Shown here piece by piece: positions 7,055-15,123 of a stretch of DNA of 64,000 nucleotides; the stretch's first letter is position 1; each line of letters begins with the position of its first letter. A model generated the notes under the pieces. It was not told the DNA's origin, made no database searches, and saw only the letters and a list, made by a program, of their open reading frames with translations. The position numbers were made by a program, and so were the translations under genes. The stretch is from NCBI RefSeq assembly GCF_004000865.1, contig NZ_BIMB01000001.1, positions 124,001 through 188,000 on the forward strand. The letters run 5' to 3'. The DNA is from Paenibacillus elgii NBRC 100335 (GTDB lineage Bacteria > Bacillota > Bacilli > Paenibacillales > NBRC-103111).

Positions 7055-8464
7055 ATGAAAGAACGGCTGTGCAGGTTGCCGTCATTTTGGCCCGGAGCCG
7101 TGGTGATTCTGGGAGTCTTTCTATACGGGCTCTACCTTACGCTAGGACAAGGGCCTCCGTCGGGTACAGGCATGCTGGCCACTGCGGCAGGGGCCAGCTG
7201 GATCGCCTTCAGATGGCGGTTGAGACTCCTCCTGAACGTAGCGCTGCTTGGAGGATGGCCGGCGCTCCTCATTGTAAGCCCCGCCCCGGATGAAGGCTGG
7301 ATGCTCTGGGCCGGCTTATTGGCATTGAATGCCGTCTATTTTTCCCTCAGTCTCCGGCTCGATTGGAACGAGCTAAAATTCACCGCGTTTGCAGGCACTT
7401 GGCTGTTGTATTTCGTATTTTATTTGAAGCTCCAGCCGGACGCCGCCGAAGGCTGGAGCCTTGCGTACCGTTATGCGCTTCTGATTTATATTTTTTACTT
7501 TGGCGCCTTGTCTGTATCGATATGGAAGAAACGGGCAGAAGAAGGCACCGACCTGTTCCTGAGTATCGCGAATGCCGCCGTCTTCGGCTTCTGGGCGTTC
7601 GTCTTGTGGGAACGGGTTGTGCCGATTGCCTACCCGATGCTGTTCATGGGGATGCTGTACGTCATCCTGGCCTGCCTGATCCGACGCTGGTTACCCGAAT
7701 TATCTACGATCGTCCTGATGAAGCTGTTCGGCGGGATGATGCTCATCCTCCTCGCATCGCTCCACTTTCTCAAGGAACGGACCTTGGAACCGGTCACCCA
7801 TGTATTTCTGTGGCTTCCCTCCGCTATCGCCATGTTGGGACTCAGCGCCGTAAAGCGATGGGATGCGCTCCGAGCGGGAGCGGCCGTCGTCTGGCTTGGC
7901 GTCTTCGGCTACTGGCTTTTTGGCGCTTGGAACGCTGCTGAGGCGAACCCGTTCGGCAATCCCTCCCCGTTCGCCCACGGGAATATGCCGGCTTGGGCGC
8001 TGCTGGCCGCCGTAGGTTTTTATTTGTCGGCCAAAGGACGCTTCGAACGATTGCGGGAAGACGACAACCGGATGCTATCCAACGGCTTCGCCTTCCTCAG
8101 CCATCTGGCCGTCGGCGGAGGACTTGCCTGCGGAACATATAGCTTCTTTGCCTATTACGGGCTATCCCCACGGCTTAACCTGCAGCTTATCCTGTCGGCC
8201 GTTTGGGGCTTGTATGCGCTATTGCTGCTGCTGTGGGGCGTTTACCGGAAGCGAAAGCCGCTGCAAGCCTTGGGCTCCTTGACGCTGATCTGCCTCGTTG
8301 TCAAAACGATACTGTTCGATCTATCCGGAAGCCCGGCTATGGACAAAATTATCGCGTTCTTCCTATTCGGGCTGCTGTCTGCCGGCATTACTTATACGAC
8401 GAACCTTCGAACGGCCCAAACCAAGCGGCCCAAGCCCGAAAACGAAGCGGCGCCCCCTTCCTGA
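7055..8464 (+). CDS. polytopic membrane protein of unknown function
   Basis: The 469-aa protein is almost entirely hydrophobic, with roughly 12-14 predicted helices, many tryptophans and short charged loops. It ends in a charged tail (TAQTKRPKPENEAAPPS). I see no transporter signature or catalytic motif. GGGGGAGG lies just upstream of the ATG at 7055. The gene stands alone between a 7-1-7 palindrome and a strong terminator, so it may be controlled by a metal- or peroxide-type repressor (inference). Confidence 0.75.
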   Translation: MKERLCRLPSFWPGAVVILGVFLYGLYLTLGQGPPSGTGMLATAAGASWIAFRWRLRLLLNVALLGGWPALLIVSPAPDEGWMLWAGLLALNAVYFSLSLRLDWNELKFTAFAGTWLLYFVFYLKLQPDAAEGWSLAYRYALLIYIFYFGALSVSIWKKRAEEGTDLFLSIANAAVFGFWAFVLWERVVPIAYPMLFMGMLYVILACLIRRWLPELSTIVLMKLFGGMMLILLASLHFLKERTLEPVTHVFLWLPSAIAMLGLSAVKRWDALRAGAAVVWLGVFGYWLFGAWNAAEANPFGNPSPFAHGNMPAWALLAAVGFYLSAKGRFERLREDDNRMLSNGFAFLSHLAVGGGLACGTYSFFAYYGLSPRLNLQLILSAVWGLYALLLLLWGVYRKRKPLQALGSLTLICLVVKTILFDLSGSPAMDKIIAFFLFGLLSAGITYTTNLRTAQTKRPKPENEAAPPS

Positions 8465-8470
8465 AACGGC

Positions 8471-8535
8471 AAAAAACCATCTCTTGCGGAGATCCGGCAG
8501 TCATTGCGGAGATCCGGCAGAAGAGATGGTTTTTT
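8471..8535. terminator. bidirectional terminator with duplicated loop
   Basis: CCATCTCTT (8477-8485) pairs with AAGAGATGG (8521-8529), flanked by A6 and T6, between convergent genes. The loop holds a 17-nt direct repeat (8484-8500 and 8504-8520). Confidence 0.85.
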
Positions 8536-9172
8536 ATTGGTTTGGCCGAATGGCATACGTACATTTGCCGCCGCCTTTGGCGAGACATTCCGTCCGTTCC
8601 ACTTCGGCTTCCGGACCGAGCAGACGCTGAAACATCGCGAGCTCGCATTGGCAAGCGTGGTTATATTGATTGGCTACCTGAGAGATCGGGCAATTGTACT
8701 CCTTCAGCAGATAACCGCCGTCCTCCGTCGGCTCCAATTCGACCATGTAGCCATTGGCATTCTGAATCTCAGCCAGCTCTTGAACGCGTCCGTCGAACAG
8801 CTTGTCTTTCATGCGCTCTCCATAGCGGCCGATCAGCCTCTCCTTGCGCCGCTCGAACAGCAGGTTCACGTTGTTTTCCCCCAGGGAAGCTTCCAGCTCT
8901 TCCAGCAGGTCCAACGCGAGATGCTGATACTTTTTAGGAAATAAGTCGTCGGCAACGGGTGTCAGCGAATACAGATGCGAAGGTCGTCCCATCGCCTGCC
9001 GCACCAGCTTCGATTCGATCAAATTATCCCGTTCCAGCGTGTTCAGGTGCCGCCGCACCGCCATTTCCGTGATGCCTAGCTGCTTCGACATGTCCCCTAC
9101 GCTAAGCGCTCCTTTGGTCTTGAGCATCGTGAGGATGACGCGTCGCGTCGATACGTCCGTTTCCTGGTTCAT
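8534..9172 (-). CDS. SufR-like winged-helix regulator with C-terminal cysteines
   Basis: The 212-aa protein has an N-terminal winged helix (VILTMLKTKGALSVGDMSKQ, MAVRRHLNTLE, about residues 12-60). Its C-terminal region has four cysteines arranged C-x12-C-x-C-...-C-x7-C (PNCPIS region, ACQCEL, TECLAKGGGKCTY), resembling the iron-sulfur ligands of SufR-type repressors. Such proteins sense iron-sulfur or redox status. It is divergent from the GyrI-like gene at 9446, which is its most likely target. The cluster type is inferred. Confidence 0.75.
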   Translation of the reverse strand: MNQETDVSTRRVILTMLKTKGALSVGDMSKQLGITEMAVRRHLNTLERDNLIESKLVRQAMGRPSHLYSLTPVADDLFPKKYQHLALDLLEELEASLGENNVNLLFERRKERLIGRYGERMKDKLFDGRVQELAEIQNANGYMVELEPTEDGGYLLKEYNCPISQVANQYNHACQCELAMFQRLLGPEAEVERTECLAKGGGKCTYAIRPNQ

Positions 9173-9369
9173 GCGGTCTCACCGTCCTTCTTGTATGCAG
9201 GCCGCCTGTTTCATTATGGCGGAAGCTATGCTGTACCGTATGAATAAGCATATTGTATACGAAATGATACGATAAGTAAATTAATATACTACTATGTATG
9301 TAAAATACTAACCGAGGAAAAGGCTGGCGGAGAAGAAAACGGAGAAAAATTCGAAGCTGTTCCGCTACG

Positions 9370-9387
9370 CTGACAATAGGTTGTCAG
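9370..9387. promoter_or_regulatory. inverted repeat upstream of GyrI-like gene
   Basis: CTGACAA and TTGTCAG form a perfect 7-bp inverted repeat with a 4-nt centre, about 60 bp before the ATG at 9446. It could be an operator or a leader hairpin. Confidence 0.35.
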
Positions 9388-9445
9388 GGATAACCCGTTA
9401 AGCTGGAGCTATATCCTATTCGAAACGAAGAGAGGACGTGCGCGA

Positions 9446-10066
9446 ATGGACAAGCTCGATCTTGCCAAAACGTACAAAACCTATTACAAATCCGGCACGG
9501 AGCCGGAGCTTGTTGGCTTCGGCGAAGCGCCGTACTTGACGATTTCCGGGCAAGGCGACCCAAACGGCGAGCGGTTCGCCCAGGCTGCCGCGGCGCTGTA
9601 CGCAGCCGCTTATGGCGCCAAAGCGCTTGGCAAAGCGCACGGAACCGATTTTACGGTACCGAAGCTGGAAGGGCTGTGGTGGGTGGAATCCGACAAGCCC
9701 GTTCTGGAAGTGCCGCGGCAGGAATGGCGCTGGAAGCTGCTCATCCGCATGCCCGACTTCGTCACCAAGGCTCTGGCAGCCAAGGCCAGGGAGAAGACGG
9801 CCTTGAAGAAAAAAGAGCTCGCCGGCGACATCGCTCATGTGGCGTACGAGACGATGGCCGAAGGGCTGTGCGTGCAGATGCTTCACGTCGGCCCTTACGA
9901 GACAGAACCGGAAACGGCGGAGCGCATGCACGCTTACATGGAGGTACGCAGACTGGTTCAAAACGGTTTGCATCATGAAATTTATTTGACCGATCCCCGA
10001 AAAACCCCGCCCTCCGGCTGGAAAACGATTCTGCGCTTCCCGGTAGAACAAAGGGACCTGTCCTGA
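9446..10066 (+). CDS. GyrI-like small-molecule-binding domain protein
   Basis: The 206-aa soluble protein resembles the stand-alone GyrI-like/SOUL-type effector-binding proteins (YdeE relatives). Supporting segments are PYLTISGQGDPNG near the start, EGLWWVE, the central WRWKLLIRMPDFV, and GLCVQMLHVGPYETEPETAERMHAYM followed by HHEIYLTDPRKT. Such proteins bind, and some hydrolyse, small drugs or lipophilic compounds. No DNA-binding domain is present. It lies divergent from the cysteine-rich regulator. Confidence 0.85.
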   Translation: MDKLDLAKTYKTYYKSGTEPELVGFGEAPYLTISGQGDPNGERFAQAAAALYAAAYGAKALGKAHGTDFTVPKLEGLWWVESDKPVLEVPRQEWRWKLLIRMPDFVTKALAAKAREKTALKKKELAGDIAHVAYETMAEGLCVQMLHVGPYETEPETAERMHAYMEVRRLVQNGLHHEIYLTDPRKTPPSGWKTILRFPVEQRDLS

Positions 10067-10097
10067 TCCGGACGGTCCCTAATCTGCAGCAGCGCCG

Positions 10098-10535
10098 CTA
10101 CAGCATTTCTTTGCGGATAAATGCCGGTACGGCTGCGGCAAAAGCGCTCAGCGCCCCCGGCAGCTTCGCAATCATCGGATGCAGCCCGCTGCGCGGCAGC
10201 GTGTTGTACTCCTGCGTCAGCGGACGGCGCAGCTTCACAAGCTCCGTCAGCACGAGCGCAACGTCGGCCCCGAATACGCCTTCGCCGGCGAGGATCTCGA
10301 CGATATCCTCATAGCTGCTGGCGTCCCTCATCATGAACGCGTCGATCAGCAAGCTGCCGACGTCGGTCACCGTCTCAATCGCCAGATGCAGCGTCCGCTC
10401 CTGCGCCAGATGCAGCAGCAGCTCCGAATCCGCTTCCGGGGTCGCCCAAGCGGACTCCAAGGCAGCGCAAGCTTTCAATAAATCCGGCACGAACGCCAGC
10501 CGGGCATCGATTTGTTCCTGATTGACATAGTACAT
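10098..10535 (-). CDS. DUF86/HepT-like protein (YutE family)
   Basis: The 145-aa all-helical protein begins MYYVNQEQIDARL and contains the family segment LLIDAFMMRDASSYEDIVEIL. HepT-type proteins act as nuclease-like toxins when paired with a MNT nucleotidyltransferase, but no MntA-like gene is adjacent, and the R-x4-6-H-x-Y motif is not intact (R-DASS-Y without the histidine). A housekeeping YutE-like role is therefore more likely. The start at 10535 follows GGAG. The reading frame is open for another 114 codons upstream, but that part overlaps a separate 35-codon gene. Confidence 0.78.
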   Translation of the reverse strand: MYYVNQEQIDARLAFVPDLLKACAALESAWATPEADSELLLHLAQERTLHLAIETVTDVGSLLIDAFMMRDASSYEDIVEILAGEGVFGADVALVLTELVKLRRPLTQEYNTLPRSGLHPMIAKLPGALSAFAAAVPAFIRKEML

Positions 10536-10540
10536 ATCGC

Positions 10541-10648
10541 TTATCTCCGTTTCTTCTTTTTCCACTTGGACCATAGCGCGATGGCAGGGAAAAAGGCGAT
10601 GAGCAGGACGATGAGCAAAACCGCCTGCATCAAGTATTCGTAACTCAT
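10541..10648 (-). CDS. 35-aa membrane micro-protein
   Basis: The frame ATG (10648-10646) to TAA (10543-10541) encodes MSYEYLMQAVLLIVLLIAFF, then PAIALWSKWKKKKRR. This is one hydrophobic helix followed by a strongly basic stop-transfer tail, a classic small membrane protein. AAGGAG lies 11 nt upstream, and the stop is 5 nt before the YutE-like start, so it would be co-transcribed. Function is unknown. The architecture and position support it, but conservation cannot be tested here. Confidence 0.6.
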   Translation of the reverse strand: MSYEYLMQAVLLIVLLIAFFPAIALWSKWKKKKRR

Positions 10649-10671
10649 GATATAGGATGCTCCTTCGTCTG

Positions 10672-11481
10672 CTATTCGGCCGTGACGCGCTCGCGCACGT
10701 ACGCCCAATGGTTTGTCGGACCGTGACCGGCGCCGATGCCGAGCGTATGCCGGATGGCAAGCGTAATAAATTGCTTGGCCGTATGGGCGGCCTCCAGCAG
10801 CGTCTTCCCTTTGGCAAGCTCCGCGCAGATAGCCGCGGAGAACGTACAGCCTGTCCCATGCGTATGACGGGTCTCATACCGCTCGGCCGTCAGCAGGTGG
10901 AACGCCTCGCCGTCGTACAGCACGTCTGTCGGCTCGCCACTGCGGTGTCCGCCTTTGACGATCGCCGCGCCTGCGCCGAATTCCTTGACGATACGCTGCG
11001 CGGCTTCCTTCATGTCCTCTATCGTCGTAATCGAAAGGCCGGTAATAACTTCCGCCTCCGGGATATTAGGCGTCACAAGCGCGGCCAACGGCAGCAGCTT
11101 CTCGCGCAGCGCGTTCTGCGCATTGCCGGCGAGCAGGCTGGCTCCGCCCTTGGCGACCATCACCGGGTCGACGACAAGCCGCTTCAGCCCGTGCTTGCGG
11201 ATGCATCCCGCGACCAGCTCGATAATTTCCGGCTGCGACAGCATGCCGGTTTTGGCCGCGTCCGCTCCGAGATCGGACAACACGGCGTCGATCTGCTTCT
11301 CGATCCCCTCCAGCGGGATATCGTAAATGCCGTGAACGCCCAGCGTGTTCTGCGCGGTGATCGCCGTGATCGCGGACATCCCGTACACGTCGAGCATTTG
11401 GAACGTTTTCAAATCCGCTTGAATCCCCGCTCCGCCTCCGCTGTCCGAGCCTGCGATGGTCAATGCTTTGAATATCGTCAT
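10672..11481 (-). CDS. thiD: hydroxymethylpyrimidine/phosphomethylpyrimidine kinase
   Basis: The 269-aa ribokinase-fold enzyme phosphorylates HMP and HMP-P to HMP-PP for thiamine synthesis. Motifs are AGSDSGGGAGIQADLKTF, QNTLGV, KTGML, DPVMVAKGG, the catalytic GTGCTFSAAI, and the ThiD-typical C-terminus GHGPTNHW. A pyridoxine-kinase role of the close PdxK paralogues is possible, but the C-terminus and the neighbouring tenI-thiO genes favour ThiD. It lies divergent from tenI, and no THI-box riboswitch is visible in the shared 200-bp region. Confidence 0.9.
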   Translation of the reverse strand: MTIFKALTIAGSDSGGGAGIQADLKTFQMLDVYGMSAITAITAQNTLGVHGIYDIPLEGIEKQIDAVLSDLGADAAKTGMLSQPEIIELVAGCIRKHGLKRLVVDPVMVAKGGASLLAGNAQNALREKLLPLAALVTPNIPEAEVITGLSITTIEDMKEAAQRIVKEFGAGAAIVKGGHRSGEPTDVLYDGEAFHLLTAERYETRHTHGTGCTFSAAICAELAKGKTLLEAAHTAKQFITLAIRHTLGIGAGHGPTNHWAYVRERVTAE

Positions 11482-11608
11482 GCTGCACCTGCCTCCCGAG
11501 TCGCTATACCTTCCATAAGTTTAGTCTTCTCCTTCCCGACCGTCAAGAAGCCCGGCAGGGTCGCGGCCCCGGGTTCGTGATCATTTTATGACAAGTGGGA
11601 CAAACGCT

Positions 11609-11638
11609 TTGACGCCGCGGAAGCGAAAGCGTTATGAT
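11609..11638 (+). promoter_or_regulatory. sigma-A promoter of tenI-thiO
   Basis: TTGACG (11609-11614) and TATGAT (11633-11638) are spaced 18 nt, about 40 bp ahead of the tenI start. Confidence 0.6.
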
Positions 11639-11679
11639 GAAACTACATTTTAATGGAGAAAAGGAAGGTCCGATCCCGT

Positions 11680-12324
11680 ATGTCCCGGAGAACCCATGCG
11701 CTGCACGTTATTACGACCGGCCGGCAGGAGCTGGAAGAGGTGGCCGCCATTGTGTCCCGCTGTCCGTTTGAGCTGGTGGACGCGCTGCACATCCGCGAGA
11801 AGCACCGCAGCGCCAGCGAGCTGGTGCGCTGGTATGCGCGGCTAAAGCCACTGCTGCAGCACACGGCGGTCCTGTTGAACGACCGCCTGGATGCCGCCTT
11901 GTCCGCCGGGGCGGACGGCGTGCAGCTTACCGGCGGCAGCTTGTCGCCGGCCGAGGCGCGGGCCATCGCTCCGCGCGGCATGACGCTCGGCTGCTCCGTC
12001 CATTCGGCTGCAGAAGCGGCCGAAGCTGGTCGGCAAGGAGCCGATTACGCGCTCTTCGGCCATGTGTACGCAACCGGCTCGAAGCCGGGCCTGAAGCCGC
12101 GCGGCCTGGCCGGACTAACGGAAGCCGTGGAAGCGGCGGACGTGCCCGTGCTGGCCATCGGGGGCATCGAGCCACAGCTCGTGGACGACGTCTTGTCCAC
12201 CGGCGCAGCCGGCATTGCCGTGTTGTCCTCGGTGCTGCTGCACGCGGACCCGGCGGGACAAATTGCCGCATTCCGGGAAGCTCTCGATCGGACGAAGCAT
12301 ACCCCAAGGAGAGGATTGTCATGA
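11680..12324 (+). CDS. tenI: thiazole tautomerase TenI
   Basis: The 214-aa TIM-barrel protein of the ThiE/TenI superfamily isomerises the thiazole carboxylate phosphate in thiamine synthesis. Features are FELVDALHIREK, LLNDRLDAALSAGADGVQLT, GCSVHSAAEA, YALFGHVYATGSKPG (TenI type) and VPVLAIGGI. The catalytic histidine of TenI is plausibly the one in SVHS. Start: GGAAGG at 11663-11668 favours the ATG at 11680; an in-frame ATG at 11653 has no ribosome site. It overlaps thiO by ATGA. Confidence 0.88.
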   Translation: MSRRTHALHVITTGRQELEEVAAIVSRCPFELVDALHIREKHRSASELVRWYARLKPLLQHTAVLLNDRLDAALSAGADGVQLTGGSLSPAEARAIAPRGMTLGCSVHSAAEAAEAGRQGADYALFGHVYATGSKPGLKPRGLAGLTEAVEAADVPVLAIGGIEPQLVDDVLSTGAAGIAVLSSVLLHADPAGQIAAFREALDRTKHTPRRGLS

Positions 12325-13469
12325 GTACGGAGTCAAGTCATACGGGCACCAAACCGACCGTTATCATCGTCGGCGGCGGCATTATCGGCTGCAGCGCAGC
12401 CTACGAGCTTAGCAAGGCCGGCTTTGCCTGTACGCTGATCGAGAAAGGGGCGCTGAATCAGGAGGCGTCCACCGCCGCCGCAGGGATGCTGGGGGCTCAA
12501 TCCGAAACGCACCAGCCCGGCCCTTACTACGAGCTGTGCCGACTGAGCCAGCAGTTGTACCGCGCTTGGACGGACGAACTGGAGCAAGTCAGCGGCCTTA
12601 CGGGGCAGTATGTCGCCGAGGGAATCGTCCGCGCGGCCCTTACGGAAGAAGATGAGGCCGAGCTGCGCGGCCGCTTGTCGTGGATTCGGGACGCCGAGTG
12701 GGTACAACCTGCGGAGATGCTGAAGCTGGAGCCCGAGCTGACCGCTGCCGTGCGCGGCGGGCTGTATTTGCCTGCCGATCATCATGTGCACCCGGTATGG
12801 CTCGCCAAGACGCTGCAAGCCGCGATAGCCAGGCAGGGCTGCACGATCCGCGAGTGGACACCGGTCATCCGGCTGCTGACGGAGCCCGGAAGCGGCCGAA
12901 TCCGCGGCATACAGACGTCGGAAGGCCCGCTGTACGCGGACCTCGTCGTGCTAGCTGCGGGCGCTTGGAGCCCGGCGTTGACCGAGCCGCTCGGACTGAG
13001 CCTGCCTATGTTCCCGGTCAAAGGCCAATGCATCTCGCTTAAAACCGAAGCGCCGCTCATCCGCTCCACCGTCTTCACCAAAGGTTGCTACGTCGTGCCG
13101 AAACGGGACGGCAGCTACATTGTCGGCGCCACCCAGACGGAAGCTGGCTTCGACAAGCGGCCGACCGCCAAGGTTATCGGCGAGCTGCACGCCAAAGCGG
13201 CGGCGCTGCTGCCACGGCTGGCCGATGCCGAATTCGTCTCCACTTGGGCGGGACTAAGGCCCGGCACGCGGGACGCTCTGCCGTTCCTCGGCACGTGGGA
13301 CGCTGCGCCCGGCTTGATTTTCGCTACGGGCCATTATCGCAACGGCATTCTGCTCGCGCCGGCCACCGCGCGGATTGTCGCCGAGCTGGCGCAGGGCCGG
13401 CCGACTTCGGCGGACTTGGCGCCATTCACGCCCGCCCGGGCCGCCGCAGATACTGCCGCCGTCTTATGA
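12321..13469 (+). CDS. thiO: glycine oxidase ThiO
   Basis: The 382-aa FAD-dependent amine oxidase of the DAO family converts glycine to the imine used for thiazole formation. It has an N-terminal GGGIIGCSAAYELSKAG motif, the STAAAGMLGAQ segment typical of ThiO, and the C-terminal ATGHYRNGILLAPATA. It is translationally coupled to tenI by ATGA. Unusually, no thiS-thiG-thiF follows; the next gene is convergent and abuts it. The remaining thiazole genes must lie elsewhere or be missing. Confidence 0.92.
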   Translation: MSTESSHTGTKPTVIIVGGGIIGCSAAYELSKAGFACTLIEKGALNQEASTAAAGMLGAQSETHQPGPYYELCRLSQQLYRAWTDELEQVSGLTGQYVAEGIVRAALTEEDEAELRGRLSWIRDAEWVQPAEMLKLEPELTAAVRGGLYLPADHHVHPVWLAKTLQAAIARQGCTIREWTPVIRLLTEPGSGRIRGIQTSEGPLYADLVVLAAGAWSPALTEPLGLSLPMFPVKGQCISLKTEAPLIRSTVFTKGCYVVPKRDGSYIVGATQTEAGFDKRPTAKVIGELHAKAAALLPRLADAEFVSTWAGLRPGTRDALPFLGTWDAAPGLIFATGHYRNGILLAPATARIVAELAQGRPTSADLAPFTPARAAADTAAVL

Positions 13470-14129
13470 TTTCATACGGGCGAGAAGCGCCCAGCGCCGT
13501 TCATGGCGCCGCTTGTATTTGGGAAGCCCCCGGTATAGTTCCACCGCTTCGCGGAACGCCCGGCGGGCTTCTTCGTTTCGCCCGAGCCCCCGGTACAGCA
13601 GACCGAGCCGGTAGTACGCTTCGCAGGATGAAGAGTTGACTTCCCCGAACCGTTCCAGATACCGGATCGCCTTCTCCGGATCACTTCCTGCGAACGCTTC
13701 ACCAAGCCGCAAATAAGGCTCGCCGTATTTGACCCGCGGGTTCAGCTCCACCGCACGCAATAAGAGACGCTCTCCCTCCTCCGTCCGTCCCAGCTTCAAC
13801 TCGCAAATGCCCTGCTCGCTGAGCACGTCCGCTGAATCGTCCATCACTTTCGCCACTTCAACCAACAGTTCGAGCGCCGCGCCGTATTTTTTTTGCTCCA
13901 TATAAATTCGGGCGATTTCCAGCTTGGTCGACGTATGATGCGGACTGAGCCGCAGCTCATCCTTCAGGCGGGACAGACGCCGCGCCCGCTTCAGCGGCTG
14001 GAAAATGCTCGGGGTCAAGCCGACAAACCGGCGGTCAACCATATACAGGATGATCAGCAGCACGAGAAAGGCCACGAACGGATTTCCGGTGACCCACCAT
14101 AATAAAGAAAAGATGAAAATTTTGCTCAC
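13464..14129 (-). CDS. membrane-anchored TPR protein
   Basis: The 221-aa protein has one N-terminal helix (FIFSLLWWVTGNPFVAFLVL) with a short external tail, then three to four tetratricopeptide-like helical pairs from about residue 60 (TSTKLEIARIYMEQKKYGAA, ADVLSEQGICELKLGR, EAYYRLGLLYRGLGRNEEAR). TPRs mediate protein-protein contacts, so it is probably an assembly or scaffold factor at the membrane. I use GTG at 14129, since the first downstream ATG would remove the membrane anchor. The stop abuts the thiO stop convergently, with no terminator between them. Confidence 0.78.
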   Translation of the reverse strand: MSKIFIFSLLWWVTGNPFVAFLVLLIILYMVDRRFVGLTPSIFQPLKRARRLSRLKDELRLSPHHTSTKLEIARIYMEQKKYGAALELLVEVAKVMDDSADVLSEQGICELKLGRTEEGERLLLRAVELNPRVKYGEPYLRLGEAFAGSDPEKAIRYLERFGEVNSSSCEAYYRLGLLYRGLGRNEEARRAFREAVELYRGLPKYKRRHERRWALLARMKS

Positions 14130-14291
14130 GCCTGGACCTGCCTTTCGCTTGTTCTCCCACCGATTGTACCACAAATTGCCATAAACGGTCAGGCAAAAAA
14201 TCAGTTGTGAACGTTTCCCGAACAGGCAGGAATTTACCGGCTGCTTCGCGAATGGTTTGTCCATGAAGCAATCGGGGGGAACAACCAGTCC

Positions 14292-14567
14292 ATGAGTACA
14301 ACAAATGAAGACAAAGCCGCCAAGTGGCAAAAAACGCGGCAGTTGGGCAAAGCGAGATATGTCATGTACTACGGCGTTGCCATGTGGGGGATCTCGCTGG
14401 CGGTGCTGTTTACGGCAATCGAATGGCTGACGCAGCAAACGCTTACGCCATCCTGGTTTACGATCCGCATTATCGTATTCGGGATTATCGGCTTCCTTGT
14501 CGCGAACTTCCGATGGGACGGCAACGAGCGCAAATATGCGCCGCGCCCGCCGAGCAAGAAACGCTGA
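14292..14567 (+). CDS. small two-helix membrane protein
   Basis: The 91-aa protein has a polar N-terminus, two membrane helices (about residues 23-45 and 55-75) and a basic C-tail (RPPSKKR). It matches no family I can name with confidence. It is a monocistronic gene with a GGGGGAACAA-type leader and a strong terminator directly after the stop. Confidence 0.7.
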   Translation: MSTTNEDKAAKWQKTRQLGKARYVMYYGVAMWGISLAVLFTAIEWLTQQTLTPSWFTIRIIVFGIIGFLVANFRWDGNERKYAPRPPSKKR

Positions 14568-14575
14568 ACTGCGCA

Positions 14576-14625
14576 AAAAAAAGAAACAGACGGCCCGCCT
14601 CAAGGCGCAGACGTCTGTTTTTTGT
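14576..14625. terminator. bidirectional intrinsic terminator
   Basis: AAACAGACG pairs with CGTCTGTTT outside an inner CGCC/GGCG stem, flanked by A8 and T6. It separates convergent genes ending at 14567 and 14642. Confidence 0.85.
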
Positions 14626-14641
14626 TTCCCTGCCGTACGGC

Positions 14642-15004
14642 TTACACCTTCTGCAGCCGCGCTTCCCCTAGCTTCAGCCGGATCTGCTCCCGAACGTCCC
14701 CGAAGCTCAGGACCTGCTCCTTGAACGCTTCCCTCGGATTCCAATGCGTCTCTCCCGCTTCGTCCGCAAACAGCTTCTCCGTGACATCGACGTATGCGGC
14801 ATGCAAATCGTTGTCGTACCAATCGATATCGCGGTCCGTGTCTTTTTCCAGCACCATCACCATATCGTAATCGTTATCCTGCGACTCCGCGAACAACACC
14901 ACCAGATGGTTGTCCCGCCCTTTAACACGAACTTCGACATCCGCGCATAGCTGGTCGCCGCGCTCCAACACCCGGCGGCATACCGCATGTTCAATCGGAT
15001 TCAT
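14642..15004 (-). CDS. conserved-looking protein of unknown function
   Basis: The 120-aa soluble acidic protein starts MNPIEHAVCRRVLERGDQ. It shows alternating strands and helices (VEVRVKGRDNHLVVLFAES, YDMVMVLEKDTDRDI) but no motif I recognise. The ATG at 15004 is chosen because AGGAAG lies 7 nt upstream; the two upstream in-frame starts overlap that site. It is divergent from the azoreductase gene. Confidence 0.65.
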   Translation of the reverse strand: MNPIEHAVCRRVLERGDQLCADVEVRVKGRDNHLVVLFAESQDNDYDMVMVLEKDTDRDIDWYDNDLHAAYVDVTEKLFADEAGETHWNPREAFKEQVLSFGDVREQIRLKLGEARLQKV

Positions 15005-15093
15005 AACCATTCTTCCTTTCGTCACTTCGCTGCAGTTAGCTTCCCACTTCCGGAAACCGGCTATACCTTTTTATTTTAAAATTAAAATAACAC

Positions 15094-15123
15094 TTGACTT
15101 TAGTAAGTTACATGTTTTATTAT
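15094..15123 (+). promoter_or_regulatory. sigma-A promoter of the azoreductase gene
   Basis: TTGACT (15094-15099) and TATTAT (15118-15123) are spaced 18 nt, with operator repeats over and after it. Confidence 0.7.

Noticed and set aside
10098-10535. A HepT/MntA toxin-antitoxin pair
   Set aside because: There is no nucleotidyltransferase neighbour and the R-x4-6-H-x-Y motif is not intact. A YutE-type housekeeping protein fits better.
13464-14822. A 452-codon version of the TPR gene
   Set aside because: The extra 5' part runs through the convergent-side small membrane gene and intergenic DNA. The GTG at 14129 gives a proper membrane anchor and TPR region.
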